The position numbers and the translations under genes are program-made. DNA of 64,000 bases from Gammaproteobacteria bacterium (lineage in GTDB: Bacteria; Pseudomonadota; Gammaproteobacteria; Ga0077536), in assembly GCA_021773835.1 (NCBI GenBank), contig JAJFJQ010000028.1:496001-560000 (forward strand), in the 5' to 3' direction. Within the stretch, counting starts at the first letter, position 1. Every line of letters begins with the position of its first letter. Below, one piece after another: positions 1 through 7,249 of this stretch. The notes beneath the pieces are model-generated. The model did no database searches, was not told where the DNA came from, and saw only the letters and a list, made by a program, of their open reading frames with translations.

Positions 1-964
1 AATCATCGTAGCCAATGATCGTAACGCCGTGGACCTTAGCTATTTCACCGGGCTTGGTGAGCTCGCAATTGCCGCCTTGCTCGGCCGCCATATCGACGAT
101 AACCGAACCGTCGCGCATGAGCTCAACCATGTCTGCCAGGATTAATTTTGGCGCGGGCTTGCCAGGTATCAACGCGGTCGTAACGATGATGTCGACTTCG
201 GCGGCCTGCTCTCGAAACAAAGCCATTTCTGCTTCAATGAACGCGGGGCTCATTTCTTTCGCATAACCACCCGTACCACTGCCTTCTTCTTCGAAGTCGA
301 GTTCCAAGAATTGTGCACCCATACTCTCGACTTGTTCTTTTACCTCAGGTCGCGTGTCGAACGCACGCACGATTGCGCCGAGACTCATTGCGGTACCGAT
401 CGCGGCCAGCCCGGCGACGCCACCGCCAATCACTAGGACCTTAGCGGGTGGTACCTTACCGGCTGCGGTGATTTGTCCGGTAAAAAATCGACCGAAGTTG
501 TTGGCCGCTTCTATAACCGCTCGATAGCCACCGATATTCGCCATCGAGCTCAGTGCGTCGAGCTTCTGCGCCCGCGAGATACGCGGCACGCTATCGAGTG
601 CCAGCACGGTGACATTTTTCTGCGCAAGCCGATCCATTAGCTCCGGGTTCTGCGCCGGCCAGATAAATGACATTAGCGTTTGGCCATCGCCCAGTAGATC
701 GGCTTCATGCTTGTTCAGCGCGGGGTGGTGTTCGGGGCTGCGGACTTTAAGTACGATGTCTGCGTTACGCCACAGCGCTTCAGTGTCAGATTCTATGGTC
801 GCGCCTGCGGTGGTATAACTCGCGTCAGAAAAACTGGCACCAGCCCCGGCGTTTGTCTCCACTATCACCTCGAAACCGAGATCGCGAAGCTTAATCACGA
901 CGTCCGGCGTTGTGGCGACCCTACATTCCTTTGGATGTACCTCTTTCGGTACAGCAATCTTCAT
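1..964 (-). CDS. pntA: NAD(P) transhydrogenase subunit alpha, partial (3' end outside window)
   Basis: NAD(H)-binding subunit of the proton-translocating transhydrogenase, which with PntB passes hydride between NADH and NADP+ at the inner membrane. About 321 codons are visible. The protein opens MKIAVPKEVHPKECRVATTP, the AlaDH/PNT N-terminal signature, and has a Rossmann loop VIGGGVAGLAA near residues 175-187 followed by RAFDTRPEVKEQVESMGA. The C-terminal part lies beyond the left edge, so I cannot say whether it carries the membrane helices of a long PntA or is the short split form. The ATG has GGAGGGG 7 nt upstream. Alanine dehydrogenase shares the fold, but the FDTRPEVKEQVES segment favours PntA. 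Confidence 0.93.
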   Translation of the reverse strand, partial: MKIAVPKEVHPKECRVATTPDVVIKLRDLGFEVIVETNAGAGASFSDASYTTAGATIESDTEALWRNADIVLKVRSPEHHPALNKHEADLLGDGQTLMSFIWPAQNPELMDRLAQKNVTVLALDSVPRISRAQKLDALSSMANIGGYRAVIEAANNFGRFFTGQITAAGKVPPAKVLVIGGGVAGLAAIGTAMSLGAIVRAFDTRPEVKEQVESMGAQFLELDFEEEGSGTGGYAKEMSPAFIEAEMALFREQAAEVDIIVTTALIPGKPAPKLILADMVELMRDGSVIVDMAAEQGGNCELTKPGEIAKVHGVTIIGYDD

Positions 965-1327
965 CGTTACCCCTCCTCGCCCATGGCGAGATTGAACGTG
1001 ATTAAGGCGCGGACTGGGTCCACTGATCTCACTTTAATTCGCAAATTCATATGCGCCACCTGATGCGGCCGTGTGCCATCAAATGGTTTGCCAGGCGGTT
1101 GCGTCGTGCGGCGTGAATTAGAATTAGTGGCATTTCGCGTGACGTCTAAACGGTAGTGCCTCTGAGTGTGTTGTCGGCATCTGTTTTTTCGATACCTCTA
1201 CCGAGCATTTATCAACTATTTTATTGCAGCGGGGAAATAGACTAAGGCGCGCATCTTAACGAAAGCCTAGCGATAAGTCAGTCCCCAAGGCGTGTCGCCG
1301 CGAGTGAAATAATCGAGAAAAATCGGT
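965..1327. other. Intergenic region upstream of pntA
   Basis: About 360 nt between the start of pntA and the stop of the nitroreductase gene (both minus strand). It should contain the pntA promoter. I see an A+T-rich patch around 1190-1225 (TTGATA on the minus strand) but no hexamer pair with good spacing, no convincing open frame and no terminator hairpin with a T-run. Confidence 0.5.
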
Positions 1328-2002
1328 CTATGGATTAAATGTGTCTCCGTCGAAACGGTCGATCGTAGTGAAGGATTCGACGGGCTTGCGCTTGAGCCGG
1401 GTCAATTGTTTCACCGGTCGCCCGAGCGGTAGCATCGCCGCCACGGCATAGTGATCAGGCAAACCAAGAAGCGCCCGCGCTGCTGGTTCGCCGTTGGCCA
1501 GAAACGTGGTGAGAACGCCGCCGAAACCCTCGTTTCGGGCACCAAGCAGAATATTCCAGGCAAATGGATAGATTGAGGCGCCACTGATCACGCCGATGCG
1601 TGCCTGATTTAGGTCAAACGCCGTGACCACTCGAAGATCGAGCGCAATGACGAGGACCACAGGCACTTTCGTCGGGTCATCAAAATGACCGAGCATCGGG
1701 TAACGAAGCTCGGTTCGATCGGCCTCGGCGGGATCGACCGTTGTCGGGTTTATCGGATTAAACGGTACTTCGCCGGCCGCTTCCTGCGCCCGGTAGTAGC
1801 GGAAGGTGTCGGCACAGATCGACGCGATTGTGCGCCGGATCTCAGGGTCCCGCACCACGATCACCCGCCAGCCTTGCAGATTGGCGCCACTGGAGGCAAA
1901 ACGGGCATTGTCTAAGATACGGTATAGAGTCTCGTCCGGTATCGGCTCATCCGTAAACGCCCGTGCTGAAAACGTTGTACGCATTACTTCGTTTACTTCC
2001 AT
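1328..2002 (-). CDS. Nitroreductase family protein (FMN-dependent)
   Basis: Predicted flavin oxidoreductase of 224 residues using NAD(P)H on nitro-aromatics, quinones or similar acceptors. It has the family N-terminus with ARAFTDEPIPDETLYRIL, then NARFASSGANLQGWRVIVV (the FMN-phosphate loop), and a C-terminal LPLGRPVKQLTRLKRKPVES like the usual PxGxP...R..L closing motif. The frame opens GTG-ATG; I chose the ATG at 2002 because GAGGAG lies a suitable distance before it. It has its own spacing from both neighbours, so is probably monocistronic. The physiological substrate cannot be read from sequence. It is more like the 220-residue class than the 206-residue nitroreductase at 32500. Confidence 0.85.
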   Translation of the reverse strand: MEVNEVMRTTFSARAFTDEPIPDETLYRILDNARFASSGANLQGWRVIVVRDPEIRRTIASICADTFRYYRAQEAAGEVPFNPINPTTVDPAEADRTELRYPMLGHFDDPTKVPVVLVIALDLRVVTAFDLNQARIGVISGASIYPFAWNILLGARNEGFGGVLTTFLANGEPAARALLGLPDHYAVAAMLPLGRPVKQLTRLKRKPVESFTTIDRFDGDTFNP

Positions 2003-2192
2003 CACAAGCTCCTCATGCAGTACTTTTAGCTTCGGGTTGTACCGAAGTCTGGGAATGATCGCGCAGTCTCGCGTGTCCCTAGCCTGGCTTCCACCACTGG
2101 CGGTAATATTCCCATAGAACTTTCGTCCGCAACGGTGTTCCTAAAGGAGTGGCCGCGCGCGCAATTTTGCCCTGCGCATAAGGAGGCTGGCA

Positions 2193-2672
2193 ATGAAACA
2201 TCGTATTTCACTGATGATCCCGATCATGATATTGGCCATTACGGTCCACGCCGGCGCCTTTGCCAGCACCCGTCTTATCGTCCTCAATGAGGTCCTGGAT
2301 GCCACGACTGACGTCGATCACAGCGTGCCACTGTACCTTTCACGACTTGGTAGTTATTACGCGGAGTTATATCTTGAGCCTGGGGTCGTGATCGATATCG
2401 AACGCACGGTCCCGCTTGATCTTGCATTTACTGTTTCGTTTCTACGTCGCGAAGAGCTCGTGCTATCGAAAGAGGTCGCGATATCGCTTGAGCCGGGACA
2501 GGACGTCGCAACCCTGTTTTATCTCCATTCGCCCTACGATTTACCGCAACGCAAAGGCCTGGACGTCGTGGTCAATTTCCATGACGTCGATCCGCACTTC
2601 AAAGAATACTATGAAGCCGTGCGTCTACAACTAACGCGCAAAGCACAACTTGCGCCAAGGTTTATCCGCTAG
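2193..2672 (+). CDS. Hypothetical exported protein
   Basis: Unrecognised 159-residue protein. Residues 1-24 form a signal peptide (KHR, a hydrophobic stretch MIPIMILAITVHAGA, cleavage near AFAS), so the mature part is likely periplasmic. The remainder is rich in beta-type segments (VIDIERTVPLDLAFTVSF) with no cysteine and no known motif. A strong Shine-Dalgarno AAGGAGG precedes the ATG, which supports it as a real gene. It converges with the DUF937-like gene at 2681 with an 8 nt gap, and no terminator fits between them. Function unknown. Confidence 0.7.
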   Translation: MKHRISLMIPIMILAITVHAGAFASTRLIVLNEVLDATTDVDHSVPLYLSRLGSYYAELYLEPGVVIDIERTVPLDLAFTVSFLRREELVLSKEVAISLEPGQDVATLFYLHSPYDLPQRKGLDVVVNFHDVDPHFKEYYEAVRLQLTRKAQLAPRFIR

Positions 2673-2680
2673 GCGATCCT

Positions 2681-3103
2681 TTACTTCAGAAATTTCGAGG
2701 CCATTCCAAGCAGTCCGCTGCTGCCGCCGACGGCGTCAAGCAGACCGCCACCCTTGCTATTGCTGTCGATCAACTCTGGCAGCATACCGGCGAGACCATC
2801 AGTTGCGGTCGATGGATCGAGATTCAGATTCGATGCAAAGTTGCCGACTTCCGACTCCCCAAATAGGTCCATAATTTGCTGCGGCGAGATCCCACCGTTA
2901 GTGCCATCGCCAAGCCAAGATTGCGCCAGAGAAGCCAAACCGCCGCCATCGAGCTTTGATATGATCGAGCCGAGATCGATATCGCCGCTGCTATTGCCAA
3001 GCAAACCGCCGAGGGCTTTACCCACCATACCTTCGCTGAGTCCGCCGGCGCCGCCGCCAAGCTTTTGCATGAATATCTGCGTTGCCATCCCCATTAGGTC
3101 CAT
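2681..3103 (-). CDS. DUF937 / YidB-like protein
   Basis: Small 140-residue Gly/Leu-rich protein. It shows the YidB/DUF937 pattern: LGGGAGGLSEGMVGKALGGL, then a repeated SIISKLDGGGLASLAQSWLGDGTNGGISPQQIMDLFG block, in which the Gly-Leu-Ala-SWLG..N..IS..Q...LFG run is the family signature (compare YidB of E. coli). The molecular role of the family is poorly defined. No signal peptide or membrane segment is evident. AGAGAGA lies upstream of the ATG. It ends 8 nt from the exported protein on the opposite strand. Confidence 0.75.
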   Translation of the reverse strand: MDLMGMATQIFMQKLGGGAGGLSEGMVGKALGGLLGNSSGDIDLGSIISKLDGGGLASLAQSWLGDGTNGGISPQQIMDLFGESEVGNFASNLNLDPSTATDGLAGMLPELIDSNSKGGGLLDAVGGSSGLLGMASKFLK

Positions 3104-3138
3104 TGCGAGTCTCTCTGCTATCTGATTGTGAAATGATT

Positions 3139-3912
3139 CTACACCAGACCAGGATGGCCGCCAGATCCACCATCAACAGTGATGATGGAACCGGTGGTGT
3201 AGGTGGATGCGTCGCTGGCTAGGTATAGCGCCGCACCGGCGATCTCAGTCGGTTCGCCGCCGCGTTGCAGCGGTATCGCGTCCTTCGCCAATGCGGTGAA
3301 TCGTTCCATATCCCACGCCTTGGAAATATCGGTCAAAAAGGGCCCGGCCATGATCGCGTTGACCCGTACCTTTGGGGCATATGCATGTGCGAACGAACGT
3401 GTGATGGCGTTCAGGCCCGCCTTCGCTGCGCCATAGGGTTCGGCCGCCGGGCTCGGTGTGATGGCACCGGTGCTGGTGATGTTGATGATGCTGCCACCGT
3501 TTCCTGCGGCCATGCGCTTGCCGACCAGTGCGCTGAGTCTAAACGGTCCTTTGAGATTGACCCCGATCACTTTATCGAACAGCTCTTCGGAGATTTCGTC
3601 TAATGAGTCATATAGGGGTGACATGCCTGCGTTGTTAACCAAAATGTCGATGCGACCGAATGCTGCGTATGCCGTTTCGACGAGAGTGTCGAGCGCATCC
3701 CATTTGCCAACATGACAGGCCACCGGTAACGCGCGACGGCCAAGCGCTTCAATTTCTTTTGCCGTCGCTTCGCATTGCTCAAGCTTGCGGCTTGCGATGA
3801 TTACATCCGCGCCGTGCGCGGCGAACGCGAGTGCCATTTGTCGACCCAAGCCACGACTCCCGCCGGTAATCAACGCGATTCGATCGCTAAGATCAAAGTT
3901 AATTTTTGTCAT
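3139..3912 (-). CDS. SDR family NAD(P)-dependent oxidoreductase
   Basis: Classical short-chain dehydrogenase of 257 residues. The cofactor loop ALITGGSRGLGRQ is near residues 13-25, NNAG near 91, the catalytic Ser in NITSTGAITPSPAA and the YxxxK pair in YGAAKAGLN, ending with TGSIITVDGGSGG. The Thr-Gly-x3-Gly-x-Gly loop with a following Arg suggests NADP(H) is possible. It starts 2 nt after the stop of the rhodanese gene, so the two form an operon. Substrate is not predictable; the gluconate 5-dehydrogenase / 3-oxoacyl reductase-like subfamily is the closest general shape. Confidence 0.9.
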   Translation of the reverse strand: MTKINFDLSDRIALITGGSRGLGRQMALAFAAHGADVIIASRKLEQCEATAKEIEALGRRALPVACHVGKWDALDTLVETAYAAFGRIDILVNNAGMSPLYDSLDEISEELFDKVIGVNLKGPFRLSALVGKRMAAGNGGSIINITSTGAITPSPAAEPYGAAKAGLNAITRSFAHAYAPKVRVNAIMAGPFLTDISKAWDMERFTALAKDAIPLQRGGEPTEIAGAALYLASDASTYTTGSIITVDGGSGGHPGLV

Positions 3913-3914
3913 CT

Positions 3915-4268
3915 TTATTTTTTTCCATTACCAGCCCAGGCCTCGAAGCCACCAGCTAGTGAACTCACATTGCTAAAGCCAAGTTGTTGTAAGGTCTGCG
4001 CCGCCAGCGCCGAGCGTCCACCGCCCTTACAGTAAACTACCACGCGCACGGATCTATCTTTCAATGGTTCTTCGGATTCGGCGCGCCATTCCAACACGCC
4101 GCGTGGGATGCACAGCGCTCCTGGGACCGTACCGTCTTTCCATTCCGGCGGTTCCCGGACATCGACGAAAACCGCCTTACCGTCAAGTAACGCCTTGGCT
4201 TCAACGACATTGATTTCACGGATTTGAGCTTTGGCCGCGCTGACCATGTCCGCCGCAGTTTGCGTCAT
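3915..4268 (-). CDS. Rhodanese-like domain protein
   Basis: Single-domain rhodanese of 117 residues. Residues ~20-110 carry the fold: LLDGKAVFVDVREPPEWKDG, IPRGVLEWR, then the active loop VVVYCKGGGRSALAAQTL with the persulfide-forming Cys, and SSLAGGFEAWAGNGKK at the end. It transfers sulfane sulfur or acts as a persulfide carrier in the cytoplasm (no signal peptide). It is the first gene of a two-gene operon with the SDR at 3139. The start is ATG with AGGA somewhat distant upstream, so the ribosome site is weak. Confidence 0.88.
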   Translation of the reverse strand: MTQTAADMVSAAKAQIREINVVEAKALLDGKAVFVDVREPPEWKDGTVPGALCIPRGVLEWRAESEEPLKDRSVRVVVYCKGGGRSALAAQTLQQLGFSNVSSLAGGFEAWAGNGKK

Positions 4269-4464
4269 TTAGTCTATGTCCTAATGGAAGTGACAGGAGC
4301 TTAGCGAGCGAGTTGAAATATTGCTAGCGCTAGAAGGCATACAAACAAATGCGGTATCGCGATCGCTGAACAATTAAGTCACTCAGGTGAGTTGCTACTA
4401 ACCAATAGCCTCAGTAGGATTGGACAATTGTCCTGGCCGCGTTCGGCTTACGGTGAATATAACC

Positions 4465-5988
4465 ATGACACTGGTAGATCTACTCTCGCACGGCGACGAT
4501 CAGCGTCCGGCGATTAGCGCCCCGGAGAGACTGTCAATGTCGTATGCTGAACTGCGTGCATTGTGTCGTGGCCGTGCGGCAGATTTCTCCCGTCATGGTA
4601 TCGGTGCAAACGACCGCATCGCGATCGTGCTGCCAAACGGTCCTGAAATGGCCACCAGCTTTATCGCGAGCGCAACTGTCGCCACAGCGGCGCCCCTGAA
4701 TCCGGCATACAAAGATGCGGAGTTCGAATTCTATTTATCCGATCTGAAGGCTAAGGCGATTATCGTCGCCGCCGGTATCGAGTCCCCAGCGGTCCCCGTA
4801 GCGAAGCGTCTCGGCATTCCAATAATAGAACTGGTAACGGAAGCGGGGGATCCGGCTGGCCATTTCGATCTCGATTTTGCCGGCATGACCGAGGTTAAAT
4901 CCACCACCACCGCAAAGGTTTCCGACACCGCACTGGTGCTACATACCTCCGGGACTACTTCGCGACCGAAGATCGTTCCCTTAAGTCAGTCGAATCTATG
5001 CGCCTCGGCGACGCATATCGGGCAGACACTTTCACTGACGGCCGAGGATCACTGTCTGAATGTCATGCCCTTATTTCATATTCACGGTTTAATAGCGGCG
5101 GTACTGGCTTCGCTTAACGGCGGCGCCTGCGTTACATGTACGCCGGGATTCAATGCGATGAAGTTTTTTGCCTGGTTGGCCTCAGAGCGGCCGACTTGGT
5201 ATACCGCGGTACCTACCATGCACCAGGCGATCCTTGATCGCGCGGAGCGCAACGCGGCGATCGCCACCGCCGCGGGATTACGATTTATTCGCTCATCGTC
5301 TTCTTCCCTACCGCCGCAGGTGATGCAACGCCTAGAGCAGGTTTTCTCATGTCCTGTTATCGAGTCTTATGGCATGACCGAGGCGGCGCACCAAATGACA
5401 TCGAATTTGCTGCCACCGGGTTCGCGTAAGGCGGGCTCGGTTGGGGTCGGCGCCGGACCAGAAGTCCGCTTAATGGACACCGACGGGCATTTCATTGCGG
5501 GGAGCGAAGGTGAAATCGTGATCCGCGGGCCGAATGTGACCGGTGGCTACGAGGCTAACCCACAGGCGAACGCCGATGCCTACGTTGCTGATCCTGACGG
5601 TGGCGGTAATTGGTTTCGCACCGGTGACCAGGGCGTATTCGATGACGAGGGATTTCTAACGATCAGTGGTCGCCTTAAGGAGATCATTAATCGCGGCGGT
5701 GAAAAAATCGCGCCGCGCGAGGTTGACGATGTGCTCATGGACCACGAGGGTGTGGGTCAGGTCGTGACCTTCGCGCTACCACATCCGAAACTTGGCGAAG
5801 ACGTCGCGGCGGCGGTTGTGTTGCGCGACGGCGCGGAAGTTACGGAGCGCGAATTGCGCGATTTCGCAGGCACTCGACTCGCTGCCTTCAAGGTTCCGCG
5901 CGTGATCGTTTTTCTCGACGAGATCCCGAAAGGTGCGACCGGGAAGTTGCAGCGGATCGGGTTGGCAGAAAAACTCGGGCTCGGCTAG
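4465..5988 (+). CDS. AMP-dependent acyl-CoA synthetase, AAE3/Pcs60-like
   Basis: Adenylate-forming ligase of 507 residues that activates a carboxylic acid with ATP and couples it to CoA. The P-loop LHTSGTTSRPKIVPLS is near residue 165, SYGMTEAAHQMTSN is the A5 motif, WFRTGDQGVFDDEGFLTISGR the A7/A8 region, and PKGATGKLQR holds the catalytic Lys. The run RSSSSSLPPQVMQRLEQVF and NLLPPGSRKAGSVG look like the AAE3/Pcs60 group, some members of which are oxalyl-CoA synthetases; this substrate is inference only. I chose ATG 4465 over a TTG 45 nt upstream because MTLVDLL is a usual family start and GGTGA precedes it. It is followed by a ketopantoate-reductase-like gene on the same strand. Confidence 0.85.
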   Translation: MTLVDLLSHGDDQRPAISAPERLSMSYAELRALCRGRAADFSRHGIGANDRIAIVLPNGPEMATSFIASATVATAAPLNPAYKDAEFEFYLSDLKAKAIIVAAGIESPAVPVAKRLGIPIIELVTEAGDPAGHFDLDFAGMTEVKSTTTAKVSDTALVLHTSGTTSRPKIVPLSQSNLCASATHIGQTLSLTAEDHCLNVMPLFHIHGLIAAVLASLNGGACVTCTPGFNAMKFFAWLASERPTWYTAVPTMHQAILDRAERNAAIATAAGLRFIRSSSSSLPPQVMQRLEQVFSCPVIESYGMTEAAHQMTSNLLPPGSRKAGSVGVGAGPEVRLMDTDGHFIAGSEGEIVIRGPNVTGGYEANPQANADAYVADPDGGGNWFRTGDQGVFDDEGFLTISGRLKEIINRGGEKIAPREVDDVLMDHEGVGQVVTFALPHPKLGEDVAAAVVLRDGAEVTERELRDFAGTRLAAFKVPRVIVFLDEIPKGATGKLQRIGLAEKLGLG

Positions 5989-6040
5989 TGACAATCACAA
6001 TGTCGAATACACCAGCCTGCCGCCGCCGGCTAGCCGCGCG

Positions 6041-7015
6041 ATGAAGATCTGCATCTACGGTGCCGGCGCGATCGGCGGTTTCCTTGGCGCGCGTCTCGGT
6101 TTGGCTGGGGTCGACGTGAGTCTTGTTGCCCGCGGCCCGCATCTTGCGGCGATCCGTGAGCGGGGCTTGCGGCTTCGCAGTGGCGGCAGCGAATCGGTTT
6201 GCCGGGTTACAAGCACCGACGACCCGAACGAACTCGGCATTCAGGACTACGTAGTGATTGGACTCAAGGCGCACTCCGTCCCGGCCGTCGTTGACCAAAT
6301 TGAAACGCTATGTGGCGAGCACACGGCAATCGTACCGGCAGTTAACGGCGTACCGTGGTGGTACTTTCATGGCCTGGATAGCGCGTACCGAGGGCATCGA
6401 CTGCGCAGCGTCGACCCGAGCGGAAATCAGTGGGATGCGCTGGGCCCTGAACGAGTGATTGGCTGTGTCGTTTATCCCTCATGCGAGGTACCTGAGCCAG
6501 GTGTCATAGAGCACATCGAAGGTGATCGATTTACCCTGGGCGAGCCGTCTGGGGAGAAAAGCGGTCGGGTCACCGAATTGTCGCAAGTGTTGCGCGATGC
6601 CGGCCTAAAGGCGCCCGTGAAAACACGTATTCGCGATGAAATATGGGTCAAGCTATGGGGTAATGTTGCCTTCAATCCGATCAGCGCACTGACGGGAGCA
6701 ACACTTGAGGCCATTTGTGCCGACCAAGGACTGCGGGCGCTTGCGCGTTCAATGATGTTGGAAGCACAAGCAATCGGCGAGTTGCTCGGTGCACGCTTCG
6801 GTATTCCGATCGATAAGCGGATTGACGGCGCTGCGGCGGTCGGCGCACACAAGACATCAATGTTGCAAGACTTGGAGCGAGGACGTCCAATGGAGATCGA
6901 CGCTGTTATCACTGCGGTCCAGGAGCTTGGCCGCCTGGTTGATGTAGCGACACCGAACATCGATGTGGTACTTGCGCTTGTCCAAGCCCGAGCGCGCGAA
7001 GCTGGATGCTACTAG
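6041..7015 (+). CDS. 2-dehydropantoate 2-reductase family protein
   Basis: Ketopantoate reductase (ApbA/PanE) family, 324 residues. The NADP-binding loop YGAGAIGGFLGARL starts at residue 5. LKAHSVPAVV and AIVPAVNGVPWW match the family's active-site region, and the C-terminal domain has KLWGNVAFNPISALTGATL and HKTSMLQDLERGRPMEIDAV, typical of PanE. PanE reduces 2-dehydropantoate to pantoate for CoA synthesis; many paralogues have other substrates, and the PGSGTSHEG-free central insert around FHGLDSAYRG is typical of such paralogues, so I leave the symbol blank. The start is ATG 6041 (MKICIYGAGA), 52 nt after the acyl-CoA ligase, so the two are probably co-transcribed. Confidence 0.85.
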   Translation: MKICIYGAGAIGGFLGARLGLAGVDVSLVARGPHLAAIRERGLRLRSGGSESVCRVTSTDDPNELGIQDYVVIGLKAHSVPAVVDQIETLCGEHTAIVPAVNGVPWWYFHGLDSAYRGHRLRSVDPSGNQWDALGPERVIGCVVYPSCEVPEPGVIEHIEGDRFTLGEPSGEKSGRVTELSQVLRDAGLKAPVKTRIRDEIWVKLWGNVAFNPISALTGATLEAICADQGLRALARSMMLEAQAIGELLGARFGIPIDKRIDGAAAVGAHKTSMLQDLERGRPMEIDAVITAVQELGRLVDVATPNIDVVLALVQARAREAGCY

Positions 7016-7191
7016 CAGTAGCTCGTAGCGAATCTCCGCATTCCTAAATCACGTTGAAAAGCGTGCGTTAATGCCGCACATGTGTGCGTGCAGTTGATAC
7101 GAAAAACATAACGAGCGCCCACAAAATTCTATTGCGTGTCACATCTGTTTATACTTACGCGCGCTGGCGCCCAGGAGGCGCGTATCGATTA

Positions 7192-7216
7192 ATTTAGCTT
7201 GAATCAAATCTAATCA
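7192..7216. repeat. Dispersed motif, copy 1 (upstream of rapA)
   Basis: ATTTAGCTTGA followed by ATCAAATCTAATCA, 34 nt before the rapA start codon. The same two blocks occur at 63203-63241, separated there by 14 extra nt. Between the copies the right block differs at one base (ATC versus ACC). No function is evident; it could be a regulatory site or a trace of a repeat family. Confidence 0.4.
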
Positions 7217-7249
7217 GACGGAATTCGAGCGCAGGGGTTACTAAATTTG

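Noticed and set aside
2026-2211. 61-codon minus frame upstream of the nitroreductase
   Set aside because: Overlaps the start of the exported protein gene 2193 and has no ribosome site or recognisable feature; probably a chance frame.
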